DNA of 8,850 bases from Methanofollis sp. (GCA_028696365.1 JAQVHG010000077.1:1-8850); one strand, 5' to 3'; positions 1 through 6,543 are shown, counted from the stretch's first letter. Notes: generated from the sequence alone by a model not told the origin. Numbers and translations are program-made.

Positions 1-372
1 CTTGAGACCGCCATGCACGAAGCAGAGGTCTGGGACGCAGACCTCCACCTGGTCTATGTCGTTGAGACCAGTATGTTCTCATCTATCCCTATGGACAACA
101 CCTGGGAGATTATCTACTCTCTCCTGGAGACCGAAGGAAAAGAGGTCTTTGAAAAGGCCAGAACGCGCGCTGAACAGGAAGAACTCCCTATCGAGACCCA
201 CCTTAGAGACGGTCACGCTGGAAGTGAAATCCTCACCCTGGCCGACGAGGTCGGGTCCGACCTGATCATCATTGGTTCTCGCGGCAAAAGCAACATTGAC
301 CGCCTCCTCCTCGGAAGCGTCTCCGAGCACGTGGTCAGGAACAGCAGTTGCACAACCATGGTGGTGAGATAA
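1..372 (+). CDS. Universal stress protein (UspA family), 3' part
   Basis: This is the C-terminal 123 codons of a small cytoplasmic Usp-domain protein; the frame is open through base 1, so the start lies outside the window. The visible part begins just after where the usual N-terminal strand and ATP-contacting Asp would be. It includes the strand LHLVYVVE and ends with the nucleotide-binding signature IIIGSRGKS...LLLGSVSEHV, which fits the G-x2-G-x9-G-S/T motif of ATP-binding Usp proteins, followed by the final strand CTTMVVR. Family members bind ATP or AMP and act in stress responses, but the specific role cannot be told from sequence. The TAA lies 20 nt before the CBS-protein ATG, so the two are probably co-transcribed, and both are adenine-nucleotide-binding families. 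The family call is firm. Confidence 0.93.
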   Translation, partial: LETAMHEAEVWDADLHLVYVVETSMFSSIPMDNTWEIIYSLLETEGKEVFEKARTRAEQEELPIETHLRDGHAGSEILTLADEVGSDLIIIGSRGKSNIDRLLLGSVSEHVVRNSSCTTMVVR

Positions 373-392
373 TTCCTGCAAACGCAGTAGAC

Positions 393-1256
393 ATGTATGT
401 CAGAGACTATATGACCAAAGACGTCGTCTCGGTTGAGATCCCTAGCAACCGCGATGACATTCTCAAGATCCTGAAGCGAACCGGGATCAGTGGAGTGCCG
501 GTCACCGAGAAGGGTAAAGTCGTTGGTGTCGTGACCAGAAAGGATCTCCTCCGCAAGGCGGAAGAGACCCAGGTCGCCCTCCTGATGGCCCCAAACCCAG
601 TCACTATACACCCCGACGCCACCCTCACTGAGGCGGCCACCCTGATGACCAAGCATGACTTCCGCAGACTACCGGTCGTCGAAAAAGATGGTGCGCTTGT
701 TGGGCTCATCTCAGTCGCCGATCTCGTCGCGTCAATTGCTCAACTCAGGATCAAAGACGAGATCTCGTCCCACTTCACCAGCAACACCTTTGCCCTCTGG
801 GAAGAGACGCCGCTCCCCCTCGTCGGCAGGATCATGGAGATCTCAGACGCCGAAGCGGTGCCGATCATGGATGAAAAGGGCCGGGTCTCAGGGATCATCT
901 CTGAACGCGACCTCATCAGGAGTTCTCACATTGAGGACTCAGTTGAAGTCTCCGACTTCTCGAACGGGACCGACGATGACGAGTGGACCTGGGAGAGCAT
1001 CAGAGATATGCACGTGATCAGTTATGGCGTCTCGAAGGTGAAACTCCCTGACAGACCCGTGAGTGCGGCGATGATCCAGAACGTCATCACCGTCCCGAAA
1101 AACGCTGGTGTGAGTGAATGCGCCCTTCTTATGAAGCGTTCGCGCCTTGATCAACTCCCAGTGATCAACGGCGACAAAAAACTCATTGCAATGCTCTTTG
1201 ACCGCGAGCTCATCAAGGTGCTTTGTGCCGGGCCTGAAGAGGCCCCAGATCAATAA
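393..1256 (+). CDS. Four-CBS-domain protein, putative nucleotide sensor
   Basis: A 287-aa protein made almost entirely of four CBS motifs, at about residues 7-54, 66-116, 125-177 and 223-277. Each ends in the typical G-x-V/I-S/T-x-x-D-L pattern, for example VVGVVTRKDL, LVGLISVADL and VSGIISERDL. Between repeats 3 and 4 is an acidic stretch (EDSVEVSDFSNGTDDDEW) and a WTWESIRD segment. No enzymatic or DNA-binding domain is visible, so it is a stand-alone Bateman-module protein that probably binds adenine nucleotides or SAM and regulates a partner; the ligand is not predictable. I chose ATG 393 because MYVRDYMT is the usual start of such proteins. An in-frame TTG at 348 would add 15 residues overlapping the Usp gene with no CBS homology. 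The Shine-Dalgarno site for 393 is poor: a GGTGAG lies at 363-368, too far upstream. It is likely co-transcribed with the Usp gene. Confidence 0.92.
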   Translation: MYVRDYMTKDVVSVEIPSNRDDILKILKRTGISGVPVTEKGKVVGVVTRKDLLRKAEETQVALLMAPNPVTIHPDATLTEAATLMTKHDFRRLPVVEKDGALVGLISVADLVASIAQLRIKDEISSHFTSNTFALWEETPLPLVGRIMEISDAEAVPIMDEKGRVSGIISERDLIRSSHIEDSVEVSDFSNGTDDDEWTWESIRDMHVISYGVSKVKLPDRPVSAAMIQNVITVPKNAGVSECALLMKRSRLDQLPVINGDKKLIAMLFDRELIKVLCAGPEEAPDQ

Positions 1257-1258
1257 CC

Positions 1259-1285
1259 TTTAAATTTCTTGGTATCACTTATAAC
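1259..1285 (+). promoter_or_regulatory. Candidate archaeal promoter for psmB
   Basis: The 77-nt gap between the CBS gene and psmB is AT-rich, unlike its flanks, and carries two TATA-like boxes: TTTAAATT at 1259-1266 and CTTATAAC at 1278-1285. Initiation about 25 nt downstream of the second box would start near 1306-1308 and leave a leader of about 27 nt containing GGGGGT at 1322-1327, a plausible ribosome site 6 nt before the ATG. The rest of the gap is T-rich and could also end the upstream transcript. This suggests psmB-aCPSF1-MFS can be transcribed separately from the Usp-CBS pair. Confidence 0.5.
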
Positions 1286-1333
1286 TGATAACGCTTTTCC
1301 AACTTTTAGCGTGTAGTTTTTGGGGGTATCCGA

Positions 1334-1972
1334 ATGCCTGAAATTCATCAGGAAATACTCAAAGGGACCACAACTGTAGGTTTAGTATTTAACGAGGGCA
1401 TCGTTCTCGCCACTGAACGGCGTGCGACGATGGGCACCCTTATTGCAAGCAAGAAAGCAAAGAAAGTCTACCAGATTGCAGATCGCATCGGGATGACCAC
1501 AGCCGGAGGCGTCGGCGACGCTCAGTCGCTTGCCAGGCTGATGCAGGTGGAGTGCAACCTCTACAAGGTTCGCCACAGCAAACCAATCTCGGTCGGAGCT
1601 GCAGCGACGCTTCTCTCCAACTATCTTCAGCAGAACCGCTATTACCCATATTATGTTCAGCTCCTCGTTGGCGGCGTTGACCGGAAGGGACCTAGCGTCT
1701 ACTCGGTCGATGCAATGGGCGGGGCCTCACTGGAAGACGAAATCGTCGCCACTGGTTCAGGCTCACCCATGGCATATGGCGTCCTCGAAGACCGCTACCA
1801 CCCTGAGATGGAAGAGGCCGAAGCGGCTGAACTTGCAACCAGGGCACTCAAGGCGGCGATGCGCCGTGACGCAGCATCTGGAGAAGATATCAGTGTTGTT
1901 GTCATCACCGGGGAGAAATACGAAGAGAAAACCGTCGAGGCCACCAAGAAATACTCTGGACTGACTCAATAA
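1334..1972 (+). CDS. psmB: Proteasome beta subunit, archaeal 20S proteasome
   Basis: A 212-aa precursor of the catalytic beta subunit, which forms the inner heptameric rings of the 20S core particle and cleaves unfolded proteins inside the chamber. Residues 1-11 (MPEIHQEILKG) are a short propeptide. Autocleavage after Gly11 would expose Thr12 as the N-terminal nucleophile in GTTTVG. In mature numbering, Glu17 (LATERRATMG) and Lys33 (KKAKKVYQI) are the conserved active-site partners known from the Thermoplasma enzyme, and the Asp of RRDAASG (mature 168) matches its Asp166. The GSGSP motif is also present. Length and residues are normal, so the subunit should be active. The alpha subunit and PAN ATPase are not in this window. 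The start is supported by GGGGGT 6 nt upstream and the exact propeptide length. The gene precedes aCPSF1 by 22 nt. Confidence 0.98.
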   Translation: MPEIHQEILKGTTTVGLVFNEGIVLATERRATMGTLIASKKAKKVYQIADRIGMTTAGGVGDAQSLARLMQVECNLYKVRHSKPISVGAAATLLSNYLQQNRYYPYYVQLLVGGVDRKGPSVYSVDAMGGASLEDEIVATGSGSPMAYGVLEDRYHPEMEEAEAAELATRALKAAMRRDAASGEDISVVVITGEKYEEKTVEATKKYSGLTQ

Positions 1973-1974
1973 TC

Positions 1975-1981
1975 TTTTTTT
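1975..1981 (+). promoter_or_regulatory. T7 tract between psmB and aCPSF1
   Basis: A run of seven T directly follows the psmB stop and lies 13 nt before the aCPSF1 ATG, with AGGA at 1983-1986 as the likely ribosome site. Archaeal RNA polymerase pauses or terminates at U-rich tracts, and aCPSF1 is known to promote termination at such tracts. The run could therefore cause partial termination after psmB and lower aCPSF1 expression. No hairpin precedes it. Confidence 0.4.
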
Positions 1982-1994
1982 CAGGACGATAGTA

Positions 1995-3884
1995 ATGCTT
2001 ATAGAGGACAGACTTAAAGAACTCAGGGACAAGATCAACGCCAAGGTCCCGGCCGGGATTACCATCTCCCAGGTCGAGTTTGAAGGCCCTGAGCTGGTCA
2101 TCTACACCGACGACCCTAAAAAGTTCGCCGATCAAGATGACCTGATCAAGGTGCTTGCCAGGGACCTGCGTAAGCGTATCGTTGTTCGACCGACCATCCT
2201 TGAAGATCCTGAGACTGCAGTTACTCAGATCAACATGGTCGTCCCTGAGAACGCAGGAATATCAGACATATTTTTCGATCCCGATACCGGTGAAGTGCTC
2301 ATCGAGGCCGAAAAGCCTGGTGTCGTCATCGGGAAGAACGGGGTGACCCTGCGTGAGATCACCAAGAAAACCTGCTGGACCCCCAAAGTGGTGCGGACCC
2401 CACCGATCGAGAGTTCGACCGTAAAACAGGTCCGCCAATATCTCCGTTCTATCAAGGACGAACGTAAAGAATTCCTGCGCACGATAGGGCGGCGAATTCA
2501 CCGAGATGTCATCGCCAGGGACCACTGGGTCAGGGTGACAACCCTGGGGTGCTGTCGGGAGGTCGGGCGTGCAGCCTTCCTCCTCTCCACTCCAGAGAGC
2601 AAGATCCTCATCGATTGTGGAGAAAAGCCGGGGAGTGCCACGAGCACGCCGTACCTGTACGTGCCTGAGATCTCCCCGCTCTCCTCGCTCGATGCGGTGG
2701 TGCTTACACATGCTCACCTCGACCACTGTGCCCTTGTCCCGCTACTTTTCAAGTACGGATACGATGGGCCTGTCTATTCGACGCCCCCAACACGGGATCT
2801 CGCGGCGCTCCTCCAGCTCGATTACCTGGATGTGGTCAAGAAGGACGCTGGGAAACAGCCATACACCTCCAACGAGGTGAAGGAATACCTCAAACACTCG
2901 ATTACCCTCAACTACGGGTCGGTCACTGATATCGCCCCTGATATCAAACTCACCCTCCATAATGCGGGTCACATTCTGGGGTCAGCCATTGCCCACTTCC
3001 ATATCGGCGACGGGCTCTACAACATCGCGTTTACCGGCGACTTCAACTACCAGAAGACCCGTCTCTTCTCACCAGCAGTTTCTACCTTCCCCCGTCTTGA
3101 GGCGATGTTTATGGAGAGCACCTATGGTGGGTCGAGGGCCATCCAGCCTCCACGCGACGAGGCCGAGAAGAAACTCTACGAGGTCGTGAACAAGACGATC
3201 GAGCGGGGCGGGAAGGTAGTCATCCCAGCATTCGCAGTCGGGCGGTCACAGGAGGTCATGCTCGCCCTTGAAGAGGGGATGCGCAAGAACAAGATCCCCA
3301 ACGTTAAAGTCTATCTGGATGGGATGATCAAAGAAGCGACGGCTATCCACACTACCTACCCTGAGTACCTCAACAACGACCTGCGCAATCAGATCTTCAG
3401 GGACGGGCTCAACCCCTTCCTGGCTGAGTGTTTTGTCCAGGTCGACTCTTCCGAACTGCGGGAGAAGGTCATCAGCGGTGACCCCTGCGTCATCATCACC
3501 ACGAGCGGCATGCTCAATGGTGGGCCTGTGATGGAGTATCTCTACGCCCTCGCGCCCGACGAGAGGAACGCCCTGATCTTCGTCGGCTACCAGGCCGACG
3601 GGACCTTTGGCCGCAGGCTTCAGAAGGGGTGGCGTGAGATCCCGATGGGCAACCGGGAGACGTTGGTCGTCAAAATGGATATTGAGACGGTCGACGGGTT
3701 CTCAGGTCACTCTGACCGCAAACAGTTGATGAACTTTGTCCATCACCTCCAGCCAAGGCCTGAGAAGATCTTCACCATCCACGGCGATGAGGGGAACACC
3801 ATCGATCTGGCCAGTTCGATCTACAAGCGCTACCGGATCGAGACTCGTTCGCCGATGAACCTCGAAACCTATCGTATGGTATAG
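1995..3884 (+). CDS. fttA: KH-domain beta-CASP ribonuclease aCPSF1 (FttA)
   Basis: A 629-aa archaeal homologue of CPSF73. Homologues are 5'-acting endo/exoribonucleases shown in other archaea to be general transcription termination factors. The N-terminus (about 1-145) holds two KH-like folds, the second with an intact GKNG loop at 113-116 for RNA binding. The metallo-beta-lactamase part has H239-x-H241-x-D243-H244 (THAHLDH), H326 (NAGHILGS) and D349 (FTGDF) for two zinc ions. The beta-CASP insert follows, with motif A E374 (MESTYGG), motif B H572 (FSGHSD) and motif C H596 (TIHGDEG). The conserved TSGM (503-506) and GYQADGTFGR stretches are present. Length is typical and no key residue is missing, so it should be active. 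Proximity to the proteasome gene suggests co-expression of RNA- and protein-turnover functions. Confidence 0.97.
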   Translation: MLIEDRLKELRDKINAKVPAGITISQVEFEGPELVIYTDDPKKFADQDDLIKVLARDLRKRIVVRPTILEDPETAVTQINMVVPENAGISDIFFDPDTGEVLIEAEKPGVVIGKNGVTLREITKKTCWTPKVVRTPPIESSTVKQVRQYLRSIKDERKEFLRTIGRRIHRDVIARDHWVRVTTLGCCREVGRAAFLLSTPESKILIDCGEKPGSATSTPYLYVPEISPLSSLDAVVLTHAHLDHCALVPLLFKYGYDGPVYSTPPTRDLAALLQLDYLDVVKKDAGKQPYTSNEVKEYLKHSITLNYGSVTDIAPDIKLTLHNAGHILGSAIAHFHIGDGLYNIAFTGDFNYQKTRLFSPAVSTFPRLEAMFMESTYGGSRAIQPPRDEAEKKLYEVVNKTIERGGKVVIPAFAVGRSQEVMLALEEGMRKNKIPNVKVYLDGMIKEATAIHTTYPEYLNNDLRNQIFRDGLNPFLAECFVQVDSSELREKVISGDPCVIITTSGMLNGGPVMEYLYALAPDERNALIFVGYQADGTFGRRLQKGWREIPMGNRETLVVKMDIETVDGFSGHSDRKQLMNFVHHLQPRPEKIFTIHGDEGNTIDLASSIYKRYRIETRSPMNLETYRMV

Positions 3885-4955
3885 ATGAGACAGCGCCTGA
3901 CTCTTTTGCTCGGCGTCTTTGCCGTGATGGCGCTGTCCAATGCGGTTGTCCCGGTCTTGCCGGCCCTTGCAGAGGGAGCGGCATTCCAGGGCGCCATTTT
4001 TTCTGCGTATTTTTTTGGAGCGTTCCTGACGGTCTTTCCGGCAGGACTCCTCTCTGACCGGATCGGGCGGGTGCCCCTGGTCAGGGCCGCACTGGTTCTC
4101 ACCCTGGCAAGCGGGGCTATGATCCTGACCGTCTCTGACCCGGTCGTCCTCATGGCGGCACGGGCCCTGGAAGGGATCGGAGCCGGGCTCTTTGTGCCGG
4201 CGGCGATGTCCTGGATCAACCTCCAGCCTGATCATCAGAAGATGAGCGGCAACTTCATCGCCGCTCTCAATGTGGGTCTGGTCTCAGGCCTGGTCGTGGC
4301 GGGGTGGCTGGACGAGTCTATGGGGCCTTCAGGGGGGATCGTGGCCTTCACGATCATCTCCCTCCTCCCACTCCTGCTCAGCCTGATGATGGAGGACGTG
4401 GCGGTCGGAGGGGTGCAGAGTGGCGGTGCCGACCTGCTGGCGATCGGCAGGGATTATTTCTGGATGTATGTCGCGACGATCATGTTGATCGGGGCCACCG
4501 GCGCGGTGACTGCGCTCTACCCGGAGTATACGGGCGAAGGATCAGCGACCTTGGGGGTATTGATCGGAGCGATGAATGTGGCTACTATCTTCTCGTCGCT
4601 GGTGGCGTCAAGAGTGTCCCTGAGCCCGATCCCGACGATCCGAGTCTCGGCGATGTTGATGGGAGCGGCGGTCGCGGCCCTGTACTTCACGCCTGCGGCC
4701 TTTGTGGTCATCGGAGCGCTTGCGGGCGTGGTGATCATCGCGCAGGTCAACTACCTGGCGGCCGACCCGAGCCGTCAGGGGGCGGTGATGGGGCTCTTCA
4801 ACACCTCGACCTATGCCGGGATGACGCTCCTGCCTTTTGTTGCTGGGATCGTCGCCGAGGTCCAGGGGTTTGTGGCGGCGTTTGCGATGGTTGCCGTTCT
4901 TTCGGTCCTGATGGCCGCCACGATCGGAAGATGCCGGTGTCATGTCCCGGCGTGA
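3885..4955 (+). CDS. MFS transporter, 12 transmembrane helices
   Basis: A 356-aa integral membrane protein of the major facilitator superfamily. About twelve hydrophobic helices can be drawn, at roughly 5-27, 34-54, 63-84, 86-110, 122-142, 149-168, 192-212, 221-244, 251-268, 272-292, 299-322 and 329-348, with a polar central loop at 170-190 dividing the two halves. MFS motif A is clear between helices 2 and 3 (GLLSDRIGR, 54-62), and a motif-B-like RALEGIGAG (93-101) lies in helix 4. The protein is shorter than the usual 400 or so residues because its loops are very short. The substrate cannot be predicted, though the compact form resembles drug/metabolite exporters. The ATG begins on the base after the aCPSF1 TAG with no clear ribosome site, so translation is probably coupled. 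The tail GRCRCHVPA has two Cys. Confidence 0.9.
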   Translation: MRQRLTLLLGVFAVMALSNAVVPVLPALAEGAAFQGAIFSAYFFGAFLTVFPAGLLSDRIGRVPLVRAALVLTLASGAMILTVSDPVVLMAARALEGIGAGLFVPAAMSWINLQPDHQKMSGNFIAALNVGLVSGLVVAGWLDESMGPSGGIVAFTIISLLPLLLSLMMEDVAVGGVQSGGADLLAIGRDYFWMYVATIMLIGATGAVTALYPEYTGEGSATLGVLIGAMNVATIFSSLVASRVSLSPIPTIRVSAMLMGAAVAALYFTPAAFVVIGALAGVVIIAQVNYLAADPSRQGAVMGLFNTSTYAGMTLLPFVAGIVAEVQGFVAAFAMVAVLSVLMAATIGRCRCHVPA

Positions 4956-4963
4956 TGGGACAT
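4942..4963 (+). terminator. Hairpin across the MFS stop codon
   Basis: ATGTCCC (4942-4948) pairs perfectly with GGGACAT (4957-4963) over an 8-nt loop that contains the MFS stop codon. It is followed by an AT-rich stretch (ATATTC) but no T run. It may mark the 3' end of the transcript or protect it. Function is inferred only from position. Confidence 0.35.
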
Positions 4964-5027
4964 ATATTCGGTGCAGGAGTGTTGGTGGTGGACTTGGGCG
5001 CGGCATCTTCCCCATATCCTAGCTCTG

Positions 5028-5125
5028 AGGTCATCCCAAAACTCTCCAGCCTTCCCCCTCCCAGAAGATAGCAGTAGAGATAGTGAGGAAATCCTCCTAT
5101 TTTCGTTGCGGATCCATGCATTCAT
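5028..5125 (+). repeat. Dispersed repeat, copy A
   Basis: This stretch recurs in the same orientation at 7081-7147. Shared blocks in order are AGGTCATCCCAAAA (5028-5041 and 7081-7094, identical), GATAGCA, a purine/pyrimidine-rich middle, TTGCG, and CCATGCAT followed by CATCC/CATGC. Copy A has about 23 nt (CTCTCCAGCC...) that copy B lacks. The right end runs directly into the GC-rich hairpin element, as it does in truncated form in copy B, so the two may be one composite unit. No credible coding potential is seen. Confidence 0.6.
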
Positions 5126-5193
5126 GCCTTCCCACACCACCGCGCTGGGGGCGTGCCCCCAGACCCCCGGGGTGGCGATTGGGGCGGGAAGGC
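5126..5193 (+). repeat. GC-rich inverted-repeat element, copy 1
   Basis: A 68-bp element bounded by GCCTTCCC (5126-5133) and GGGAAGGC (5186-5193). At its centre is a very stable hairpin, CTGGGGG (5145-5151), loop CGTG, CCCCCAG (5156-5162). The reverse complement of 6749-6817 aligns along its whole length, with identical GCCTTCCCACACCA and GCCCCCAGACCCCCGGG blocks. Copies at about 5484-5553 and 6462-6523 are more diverged. It resembles REP/MITE-like non-coding palindromes; no enzyme that moves it is visible here. Confidence 0.75.
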
Positions 5194-5223
5194 AGAGTGA
5201 TGATCGTGAAGATGGGATTTGAA

Positions 5224-5254
5224 CCCCCGTCAATCTTCATTGGCGGGGGGTTTT
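5224..5254 (+). terminator. 11-bp stem tetraloop hairpin followed by TTTT
   Basis: CCCCCGTCAAT (5224-5234) pairs with ATTGGCGGGGG (5239-5249) around a CTTC loop. The only non-Watson-Crick pair is T5230-G5243, which is a wobble in plus-strand RNA but an A-C mismatch in minus-strand RNA. The structure therefore favours the plus transcript. G then TTTT follows at 5251-5254. It looks like an intrinsic terminator, but the nearest plus-strand gene ends 269 nt upstream, so it may instead be a structured end of an unannotated RNA. Confidence 0.45.
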
Positions 5255-5339
5255 GGAGGAGAGAGTGTAAAAATTCAGGAAGGATGCACTTCAGTTCGGG
5301 GAGATATTCATCCCAAGAGAGTTTAGGGATATGCTCTCT

Positions 5340-5415
5340 GTAAAAACCCTCATAGATCTGTCAGGGCAGTCTTCTGATCACGTGTCTTTCCGCCTCGATC
5401 GCATGGGGTTTTTAC
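5340..5415. repeat. Inverted repeat with GTAAAAACCC arms
   Basis: GTAAAAACCC at 5340-5349 is exactly complementary to GGGTTTTTAC at 5406-5415. Pairing continues inward with one bulge and a short mismatch through CAT and GATC to about 5359 and 5397, leaving a spacer of about 37 nt. It is separate from the GC-rich element family. It could be the ends of a tiny non-autonomous element or a long cruciform; no function is assigned. Confidence 0.5.
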
Positions 5416-5483
5416 CTCCTGACCCCTTGTGAGTCATGATAAGACAGAGCAGCGCAACTCCTCCTTTATATTCAATTGCTTTT

Positions 5484-5553
5484 ATTTTCCCAGCCCAATC
5501 TTCATCCTTGGGGTCCGGGGGGTGCCCCCCCCGGCGCGAAGATGTGGGAAAGT
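5484..5553 (-). repeat. GC-rich inverted-repeat element, copy 2 (opposite orientation)
   Basis: Read on the minus strand this aligns to copy 1: TTTCCCACATC, then the G/C core CCGGGGGG-GG-CACCCCCCGGACCCC, then GATGAAGATTGGGC-TGGGAAA. The terminal arms are TTTCCC (5486-5491) and GGGAAA (5546-5551). The core hairpin arms are C/G runs at 5515-5534. It is the most diverged of the clear copies at its ends. It sits 10 bp from the left end of the 177-bp terminal-inverted-repeat element. Confidence 0.65.
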
Positions 5554-5562
5554 ATTTGAAAT

Positions 5563-5739
5563 CATGCTCACACCAAGAATTGGTGAAGTTTTCTACAAAG
5601 CCCCATCTTCTCTGGCTGAACCCTTTCTTGAGCCAGGCGATGATGAGGAGAGTGACGAGGTCGGATGTGGCCAGGACGATAGAAATAGATCCTGAAAGAC
5701 CAGTCCTGTAGAAAACCTCACATTTTTTGGTTGAGCATA
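5563..5739. mobile_element. MITE-like element with about 33-35 bp terminal inverted repeats
   Basis: The left arm (5563-5597) and the reverse complement of the right arm (5707-5739) align with 29 matches in 35 columns. They share ATGCTCA, ACCAA and GTGARGTTTTCTACA, the last 15 bases differing at one position. The 109-nt interior has a small CTGGCT/AGCCAG stem (5612-5636) and no transposase. Size and long imperfect terminal repeats fit a miniature element or an IS shrunk to its ends. No obvious target-site duplication is seen, so an old insertion or a structured RNA gene remains possible. Confidence 0.5.
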
Positions 5740-5770
5740 CTTCACCCGCTTATCCTCGTACAAGGGTTGA

Positions 5771-5953
5771 GGAGAGCGAAGAGATCTATCAAAGGTTTTT
5801 CCAGAACCTGTTCTCCCTTCAGAATATATCTTCGATCACCTCAAGAGAGACAGCACCATCCTCTCTCTCCAGAACCTACATAATGCCCGCACGGAAAACC
5901 TACTAATGAGATCAACACCCATCCGTCACAAGGTTTCGGAACGAACTCGGTGA
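5771..5953 (+). pseudogene. Possible decayed coding remnant, unidentified
   Basis: One plus frame is open without an ATG start from 5771 and ends at the TGA at 5951-5953. It reads protein-like, including VFPEPVLPSEYIFDHLKRD and LSLQNLHNARTENLL. A second frame is open over 5713-5890 and shares the motif FFQNLFSLQN. No family is recognised and no ribosome site or start codon precedes it. TCCAGAACCT occurs twice, at 5800-5809 and 5869-5878. A TATA-like AATATATC at 5823-5830 could instead serve as the promoter of the downstream 140-aa gene. Remnant status is a guess from sequence texture. Confidence 0.2.
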
Positions 5954-5961
5954 GAGATATC

Positions 5962-6384
5962 ATGAGTAAAAAAAATGCATTTGAGCATCTGGACGGCGAA
6001 GGAGTCCAAGAGAAGTTTGCCGCTCTAGGGATCGCCCCAGGCGAGCGAATCGATATCGTCGAGATCCAGCGGTTCAGTCAGGACTACGGATTCAGGGCGG
6101 TCCTCTATTTTGAGGAGGAGATGGCAAGGGACGGCGACCTTGCGGCCGATGAGAAGGCATACGAGAACGTGCCCGAGACGGAGCGGCCGTTCATCTCAGT
6201 GGAGAAGTTTTTGCAATTTGCCAGGGAGTTCGACCCCTACTCATTTGAACTCCGGCTCAAGGAACTCCCGATCATCATCGAGGTCGTCGGCGTTGGAGAG
6301 ATCGAGGGTGAGCCTTATATGACCGGGCTGATGCCGTTCCTCGACGATCTCGAAAATTTCGAGGAACCTGAGATCATTGGGTGA
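5962..6384 (+). CDS. Highly acidic 140-aa protein of unknown function
   Basis: I do not recognise a family. The protein is soluble, with no signal peptide, membrane segment or cysteine, and has 33 Asp/Glu against 13 Lys/Arg (net about -20). A helix-rich N-terminus (AFEHLDGEGVQEKFAALGI) is followed by alternating strand-like and charged segments (RIDIVEI, FRAVLYFEEEM, LPIIIEVVGVG) and an acidic tail, LDDLENFEEPEIIG. I chose ATG 5962 because GGTGAG at 5949-5954 is a good ribosome site 7 nt upstream; the GTG at 5950 lies inside that site and would add four residues. Codon use resembles the flanking housekeeping genes and the hydrophobic pattern is regular, so it is probably real. It is isolated among repeats. 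TATA-like candidates lie at 5823-5830 and near 5875-5882. Confidence 0.8.
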   Translation: MSKKNAFEHLDGEGVQEKFAALGIAPGERIDIVEIQRFSQDYGFRAVLYFEEEMARDGDLAADEKAYENVPETERPFISVEKFLQFAREFDPYSFELRLKELPIIIEVVGVGEIEGEPYMTGLMPFLDDLENFEEPEIIG

Positions 6385-6461
6385 GTGAAAACCCGACTTT
6401 TCGGTTCAATAGCTTTATAGGAAAACTCTCCAATTCGTGGTGTGGGTGTGATGCACTCGCC

Positions 6462-6523
6462 CCCCCCCTCTCTAGTTGGGGGATTCCCCCAGATCCCTTG
6501 GACAAATATAGAGCAGGGAAGGT
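6462..6523 (+). repeat. GC-rich inverted-repeat element, degenerate copy 3
   Basis: The right part matches copy 1 in the same orientation: TTGGGGG-ATT-CCCCCAG hairpin (6476-6492), then ATCCCTTGG, and an end GGGAAGGT at 6516-6523. The left arm is degraded to a C-rich run followed by TCTCTAG. It begins about 80 nt after the acidic-protein gene. The intervening 77 nt hold only a weak hairpin (ACCCGACTTTTCGGT, near 6393-6407) and a TATA-like CTTTATAG. Confidence 0.5.
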
Positions 6524-6543
6524 ATAATCAACGAACATGAGAA

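Noticed and set aside
348..392. TTG start at 348 for the CBS protein
   Set aside because: It would add 15 residues without homology and overlap the Usp gene. ATG 393 gives the standard MYVRDYMT start.
5212..5228. tRNA T-arm-like sequence on the minus strand (GGGGGTTCAAATCCC)
   Set aside because: The T-loop motif is good, but the T stem pairs only three bases. No acceptor, D or anticodon arm can be drawn around it, and the bases are better explained by the 5224-5249 hairpin.
4971..5233. Open frames on both strands after the MFS gene
   Set aside because: They run through the GC-rich hairpin repeat, giving low-complexity Gly/Pro/Arg stretches, and have poor starts. They are best explained by base composition.
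5640..5696. Possible C/D-box guide RNA (ATGATGA ... CTGA, 57 nt apart)
   Set aside because: No convincing internal C'/D' pair and no terminal stem; the two short boxes are likely chance within the terminal-inverted-repeat element.
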